From assembly GCA_947167725.1 (NCBI GenBank), contig CAMVJF010000046.1, forward strand, positions 1 through 9,841: a DNA stretch of 9,841 nucleotides, given 5' to 3'. Position numbers and translations under genes: made by a program. Under the pieces are notes generated by a model that had not been told where the DNA came from, did no database searches, and worked only from the letters and a program-made list of their open reading frames with translations. Positions 6,306 to 9,841 of this stretch are shown here, one piece after another. The stretch comes from an uncultured Clostridia bacterium (GTDB lineage Bacteria > Bacillota > Clostridia > Oscillospirales > Oscillospiraceae). Positions within the stretch are counted from its first letter, which is position 1; the number at the start of each line of letters is the position of its first letter.

Positions 6306-8927
6306 TTATGCGCCGAAGGCGGCAAGTGAAGCCTTGAGGTTTTCGATCAGCGACTCAAGCTTTGCTTTCTTTTCACGCTCGGTATTGACAACGTTCTCCG
6401 GTGCTCGCTTCACGAAGTTTTCATTCGAGAGCTTCGCGATCTGTCCGGCGAGCTGCTTCGAGGCGTTTTCCAGTTCCTTCTCCAAGCGGGCCTTTTCCTT
6501 TTCCATATCGACGAGCTCGGCCATCGGCATGAACATGCGCGCGTTGTCCGTGATGACGGACACCATACCGTCCGTCTTCTCCGGCGGTGCGTCGACCACG
6601 CTCACCTCGCTGGCATAGGCCAGCTTGGAGAGATAAATCAAACCGGCCTCAAAAGCCGCCTTTTTCTCGGTAGCGATAATCAGATGCGCCTTCTTCGAGG
6701 GCGGCACGTTCATTTCGCTGCGGCGGGCGCGGACAGCCTTGATCGCAGCCATGACCATCTCGAAGTTTGCCTCGTCCTCCGGGAAAGAGAGCTTCTCGCT
6801 GAAGCTCGGATAGGCCTCGATCATCAGCGCCTCGCCCTCGTGCGGCAGCGCCTGCCAGATCTCTTCCGTAATGAATGGCATAAACGGATGCAGAAGCTTG
6901 AGGATCTCGGTCAGCACATAAAGCAGTACCTTCTGCGCGCCGAGCTTGCTCTCCTCGTCCGTGCCGTTAAGACGCGGCTTGGTCAGTTCGATGTACCAAT
7001 CGCAGTAACTGTCCCAGATAAAGTCGTAGATCTTGCCCGCCGCGACGCCGAGTTCGAAACTGTCCATGTTCTCGCAGACCTCACGCGTGACATCGTTGAG
7101 CTTGGACAGAATCCACTTGTCCTCGATCTCAAGCTTTTCGGGCAGCTCGTTTCGCTCGATCGTAAGGTTCATCATCACAAAGCGGGACGCGTTCCAAAGC
7201 TTGTTGCAGAAGTTGCGCATTGCCTCGCACTTCTCGACATAGAAGCGCATATCGTTGCCGGGTGAGTTGCCGGTGATAAGGTTGAAGCGCAGCGCGTCGG
7301 CGCCGTACTTCTGGCACATCTCCAGCGGATCGATGCCGTTTCCGAGAGACTTTGACATCTTGCGGCCCTGACTGTCGCGCACCAGGCCGTGAATAAACAC
7401 CGTATGGAACGGGATCTCGTCGACATGCTCCATGGCGGAGAAGATCATCCGGGCGACCCAGAAGAAAATGATATCATAGCCCGTGACCATGACCGTCGTC
7501 GGATACCAGTAATCAAGCTCAGGAGTCTTTTCCGGCCACCCCATCGTGGAGAAGGGCCAAAGCGCAGAGGAGAACCAGGTGTCAAGCACGTCCTCGTCGC
7601 GATGGATGTGCTTGCTGCCGCAATGCGCACACTCCATCGCATCCTCGCGTGAGACGGTGATCTCGCCGCAGTCGTCGCAGTACCAGGCCGGGATCTGGTG
7701 ACCCCACCAGAGCTGGCGGGAGATGCACCAGTCATGAACGTTCTCCATCCAGTTGAGATAGGTCTTGGAAAAACGGTCCGGCACGAACTTGATCCGGCCG
7801 TCTCTGACGACCTCGATCGCTTTCTTTGCGAGCGGTTTCATTTTCACGAACCACTGCGGGCTCGTCAGCGGCTCGACGACGGTGCCGCAGCGATAGCAGC
7901 ATCCGACGTTGTGGCTGTATGGCTCGACCTTCACGAGATATCCCTGCTCTTCGAGATCCGCCACGATCGCCTTGCGGCATTCATAGCGGTCCATGCCGTT
8001 GTACTTGCCGCCGTTGATGATCTTCGCGTCCTCGTCGATGCACTGGACCTGTTCAAGATCGTGCCGCAGTCCCACCTCATAGTCGTTGGGGTCGTGGCAG
8101 GGCGTCATCTTGACCGCGCCGGTGCCGAAGCCGAGCTCAACATAGTCGTCCGCCACGATCGGGAGCTTTCTTCCGACCAGAGGCAGGATCGCGTTCTTGC
8201 CGACAAGATGCGTATAACGCTCGTCCGCCGGATTGACGGCGACGCCGGTGTCGCCCAGCATCGTCTCAGGCCGCGTCGTCGCGATGATGAGTTCCTCGTC
8301 GGAGTTCTCGACCGGATAGCGGATATACCAGAAGCTGCCCGGAATATCCTTGTATTCGACCTCGGCATCCGAGAGCGCCGTACGGCAATGCGGGCACCAG
8401 TTGATGATGCGGCGTCCCTTGTAGATCAGGCCCTTTTCATACAGGCTGCAGAAGGTCTCGCGCACGGCCCTGGCACAGACTTCGTCCATGGTAAAGCGAT
8501 TGCTGTCCCAGTCGCAGGACACGCCCATGCTTTTCTGCTGCTCGACAATGCGGTCGCCGTATTTCTGCTTCCACGCCCAGACGCGCTCAAGGAACTTGTC
8601 GCGTCCGAGGTCATAGCGCGTCAGGCCCTCCTTGCGGAGCACCTCTTCGACCTTGACCTGAGTGGAGATGCCGGCGTGATCGACGCCGGGCAGCCACAGC
8701 GCGGAGAAGCCCTGCATGCGCTTATAGCGCGTGAGGATATCCTGCAGCGTAGCGTCAAGCGCATGGCCCATGTGGAGCTGCCCCGTGACGTTGGGAGGCG
8801 GCATGACGATGGAAAACGGCTTCTTGTCTGGGTCGATCTTACCCTTGAAGTATCCGCCCTTCATCCACAGATCGTAAATCCGGCTCTCGACCGCATTCGG
8901 GTCATAAGTTTTCGGCAGTTCTTTCAT
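6306..8927 (-). CDS. valS: Valyl-tRNA synthetase
   Basis: This class I aminoacyl-tRNA synthetase activates valine with ATP and charges tRNA-Val in the cytoplasm. At 873 residues it is full length (Bacillus ValS is about 880). The HIGH signature is HMGH (52-55) within PPPNVTGQLHMGHALD, and KMSKS is at 523-527. The CP1 editing domain, which hydrolyses Thr-tRNA-Val, shows TTRPETMLGDTGVAVNP (217-233) and GTGAVKMTPCHDPNDYEVG (268-286). Paired cysteines that may bind zinc occur at C178/C181, C344/C347, C417/C420 and C433/C436. The anticodon-binding domain follows from about 600, and residues about 805-870 form the C-terminal tRNA-binding coiled coil rich in Lys and Glu. The ATG at 8927 has AAGGAG at ideal spacing. 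It sits 18 nt after the YcxB-like gene and is controlled by the upstream valine T-box. A strong terminator follows. Confidence 0.98.
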   Translation of the reverse strand: MKELPKTYDPNAVESRIYDLWMKGGYFKGKIDPDKKPFSIVMPPPNVTGQLHMGHALDATLQDILTRYKRMQGFSALWLPGVDHAGISTQVKVEEVLRKEGLTRYDLGRDKFLERVWAWKQKYGDRIVEQQKSMGVSCDWDSNRFTMDEVCARAVRETFCSLYEKGLIYKGRRIINWCPHCRTALSDAEVEYKDIPGSFWYIRYPVENSDEELIIATTRPETMLGDTGVAVNPADERYTHLVGKNAILPLVGRKLPIVADDYVELGFGTGAVKMTPCHDPNDYEVGLRHDLEQVQCIDEDAKIINGGKYNGMDRYECRKAIVADLEEQGYLVKVEPYSHNVGCCYRCGTVVEPLTSPQWFVKMKPLAKKAIEVVRDGRIKFVPDRFSKTYLNWMENVHDWCISRQLWWGHQIPAWYCDDCGEITVSREDAMECAHCGSKHIHRDEDVLDTWFSSALWPFSTMGWPEKTPELDYWYPTTVMVTGYDIIFFWVARMIFSAMEHVDEIPFHTVFIHGLVRDSQGRKMSKSLGNGIDPLEMCQKYGADALRFNLITGNSPGNDMRFYVEKCEAMRNFCNKLWNASRFVMMNLTIERNELPEKLEIEDKWILSKLNDVTREVCENMDSFELGVAAGKIYDFIWDSYCDWYIELTKPRLNGTDEESKLGAQKVLLYVLTEILKLLHPFMPFITEEIWQALPHEGEALMIEAYPSFSEKLSFPEDEANFEMVMAAIKAVRARRSEMNVPPSKKAHLIIATEKKAAFEAGLIYLSKLAYASEVSVVDAPPEKTDGMVSVITDNARMFMPMAELVDMEKEKARLEKELENASKQLAGQIAKLSNENFVKRAPENVVNTEREKKAKLESLIENLKASLAAFGA

Positions 8928-8945
8928 CTCTCTCTCCTTCTATCC

Positions 8946-9464
8946 TCATTTGATTTCAACAACTTTCAATCCGCAGCGCCCGGAAAGGAAGGCGGAGAAC
9001 GCTTCGGGATGTCCCTCGGTGAGGCTGTGCTCCGGAACGATCATGGCGTTCGTTTTGTCGCGGTAGAAATAATAATAGCCTCTCCAGTGATAAACCGTCT
9101 GAAACATAGAATAATCCGATCTCCCCTCGGCGTTCTCCGAACGGCCCTCGTAACCGTCCTCGCGAAAGACGATTGACGTGCTTTTAAGTCTTTTACATCC
9201 CTCGTCGATCGCTTTCCGGATGCGGAGTGAAAAAACGACCGAGCGGATCACGACGAACGCGAGCATGAGCCAGAAAAGGTACTGATAATAAAAGCCGTAA
9301 TCATGTATCAGGAGATAACCGATCTCCGCCACGCAAAAGACGACCACAAGGGCCATGCAAAAGCACGAGAGCAGATAACGGCCTCTCTTTCGGTAACGGC
9401 GGTGAAATCTCTGAAACTGCTCGAGATCTTCGCGCGTATAGCAGATTTCTGCATGATACTCCAT
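8946..9464 (-). CDS. YcxB-like two-helix membrane protein, function unknown
   Basis: The 172-residue protein has a short charged N-terminus (EDLEQFQRFHRRYRKRGR), two predicted membrane helices (about 30-52 and 60-80), then a soluble C-terminal region of about 90 residues. That region carries the pattern usual for YcxB-like proteins: IVFREDGYEGRSENAEGRSDYS, then FQTVYHWRGYYYFYRDKTNAMIVPEHSL, ending in EAFSAFLSGRCG. No enzymatic motif is visible and I assign no function. The N-terminus has no cleavable signal peptide pattern, so it should stay in the cytoplasmic membrane with the C-domain probably inside. The ATG at 9464 is preceded by TTGGAG at about 7 nt. It lies 15 nt after the T-box terminator and 18 nt before valS, so it should be co-transcribed with valS and induced when tRNA-Val is uncharged. 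The family match is by eye and moderately sure. Confidence 0.8.
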   Translation of the reverse strand: MEYHAEICYTREDLEQFQRFHRRYRKRGRYLLSCFCMALVVVFCVAEIGYLLIHDYGFYYQYLFWLMLAFVVIRSVVFSLRIRKAIDEGCKRLKSTSIVFREDGYEGRSENAEGRSDYSMFQTVYHWRGYYYFYRDKTNAMIVPEHSLTEGHPEAFSAFLSGRCGLKVVEIK

Positions 9465-9478
9465 TTGTCACTCCAATG

Positions 9479-9511
9479 AAAAAAGCCCTGGGGCCATAAA
9501 GACCTCAGGGC
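9479..9511 (-). terminator. T-box leader terminator (valS unit)
   Basis: On the minus strand, GCCCTGAGGTC (9501-9511) pairs with GGCCCCAGGGC (9485-9495) around a TTTAT loop, with one mismatch and one G-T wobble. Six T follow (9479-9484). The competing antiterminator uses CCTGA from the 5' arm to pair with TCAGG just before the T-box sequence, so the two structures exclude each other. Confidence 0.92.
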
Positions 9512-9717
9512 GATCGTAAAACCGCGGTACCACCTGAATTCCGCTTCATATGAAGCGGCGCTCATGCTCCTGTAACGGGGAAAACCGTCCGTCGCTACTG
9601 TTCCTTCACAACGGATGCTCCGGGCCGACCTTCGGCGTGCCTCTGCGGAAACTCGCACCGACCGTTTCCTCTCTGCGGCATAGGGAGACGCCTACTCCTG
9701 CCCATCCTTGCATTTCG
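9479..9717 (-). promoter_or_regulatory. Valine-specific T-box riboswitch leader
   Basis: This leader binds tRNA-Val; uncharged tRNA stabilises the antiterminator and allows transcription of the YcxB-like gene and valS. The T-box core AGGTGGTACCGCGG is at about 9522-9535; its TGGT can pair with the ACCA end of tRNA-Val. In Stem I, GGATG (9703-9707) pairs with CATCC (9613-9617), and GGCGT pairs with ACGCC. The internal loop between these helices has AGTA on the 5' side and GAA (9631-9633) on the 3' side, the standard loop-E motif. The codon after GAAG is GTC (9627-9629), a valine codon followed by a purine, as expected for the specifier. The palindrome at 9541-9558 is a stem just before the antiterminator (Stem III). 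The 5' end is inferred from the promoter and is approximate. Confidence 0.96.
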
Positions 9718-9723
9718 AGGGAG

Positions 9724-9752
9724 ATTATAGAATAACTTCCCTGCTTTGTCAA
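9724..9752 (-). promoter_or_regulatory. Consensus sigma-A promoter of the T-box/valS unit
   Basis: The -35 TTGACA (9747-9752) and -10 TATAAT (9724-9729) both match consensus exactly and are separated by exactly 17 bp. Initiation is expected near 9717, just upstream of T-box Stem I. The TGA inside the -35 is the stop codon of the preceding thioredoxin-like gene. Confidence 0.93.
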
Positions 9753-9841
9753 GCTCCGGCGAGCTTTTTCAGTCCGCCCAGATCGGTCACGCCAACCGTG
9801 CGTCCGACCTCTTTGCCGTCACGAAAGGCAATGATCGTCGG
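9749..9841 (-). CDS. trxA: Thioredoxin-like protein, C-terminal end only
   Basis: Only the last 30 residues and the TGA stop are in the window. The fragment begins at the PT of the conserved cis-proline loop, followed by IIAFRDGKEVGRTVGV and a C-terminal helix DLGGLKKLAGA. This matches the end of a thioredoxin fold (PT, F..G, hydrophobic strand, VG, helix). The CxxC active site and N-terminus lie outside the window, so whether it is thioredoxin itself or another thioredoxin-fold protein cannot be decided; the symbol is provisional. No terminator separates it from the valS promoter, so some read-through into the T-box leader is possible. Confidence 0.82.
   Translation of the reverse strand, partial: PTIIAFRDGKEVGRTVGVTDLGGLKKLAGA

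Noticed and set aside
7698..9176. Plus-strand open frame of 492 codons opposite valS
   Set aside because: It lies antisense to the highly conserved valS and runs on through the YcxB-like gene. Its protein has no recognisable domain and is rich in Arg, Asp, Val and Ala, as expected from reading the complement of GC-rich coding DNA.
9541..9558. 18-bp perfect palindrome, a possible operator
   Set aside because: It lies in the T-box leader just before the antiterminator, where a stem is expected, so an RNA hairpin explains it better than a protein-binding site.

Overview
The window comes from a spore-forming Firmicute, most likely a clostridial lineage with moderately GC-rich DNA. The evidence is a complete spoIIAA-spoIIAB-sigF operon, a Gram-positive T-box riboswitch, PcrA and ValS of Firmicute type, strong AGGAGG-like ribosome binding sites and intrinsic terminators ending in T-tracts. 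Every supported gene is on the minus strand, so transcription runs from high to low coordinates. Most of the window is core genome. I found no CRISPR array, tRNA or rRNA gene, insertion sequence, prophage or defence cassette.

In transcription order, from the right edge: (1) The C-terminus of a thioredoxin-like protein (9749-9841) is cut by the window edge. (2) A consensus promoter (TTGACA, 17 bp, TATAAT) has its -35 hexamer over the thioredoxin stop codon. It drives a T-box leader of about 240 nt (9479-9717) with a readable GTC valine specifier and a leader terminator. (3) Downstream come a small two-helix YcxB-like membrane protein (8946-9464) and then valyl-tRNA synthetase (6306-8927), so the membrane protein is under the same tRNA-Val control. 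(4) A long hairpin with a T-tract closes valS and abuts the ribosome binding site of spoIIAA. (5) The forespore sigma-F module follows: anti-anti-sigma SpoIIAA, anti-sigma kinase SpoIIAB, and sigma-F, tightly packed and closed by a perfect 9-bp terminator. (6) pcrA (2264-4642) has its own extended -10 promoter placed so close to the start codon that its mRNA may be leaderless; it ends in a perfect 10-bp terminator. (7) A cysteine-rich FliB-family protein (1304-2206) follows, then peptide chain release factor 3 (1-1233, C-terminus beyond the window), which has a plausible promoter of its own.

Two groups form clear functional units. The T-box senses uncharged tRNA-Val and controls supply of the enzyme that charges it. 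The spoIIA operon encodes the partner-switching circuit that holds sigma-F inactive until SpoIIAA is dephosphorylated in the forespore. pcrA, fliB and prfC look like independent neighbours. No wholly new system is evident. The items most worth a second look are regulatory: the YcxB gene inside the valS T-box unit, the promoter-like -10 nested in the valS terminator ahead of spoIIA, the possibly leaderless pcrA mRNA, and an orphan FliB gene directly behind a terminator.
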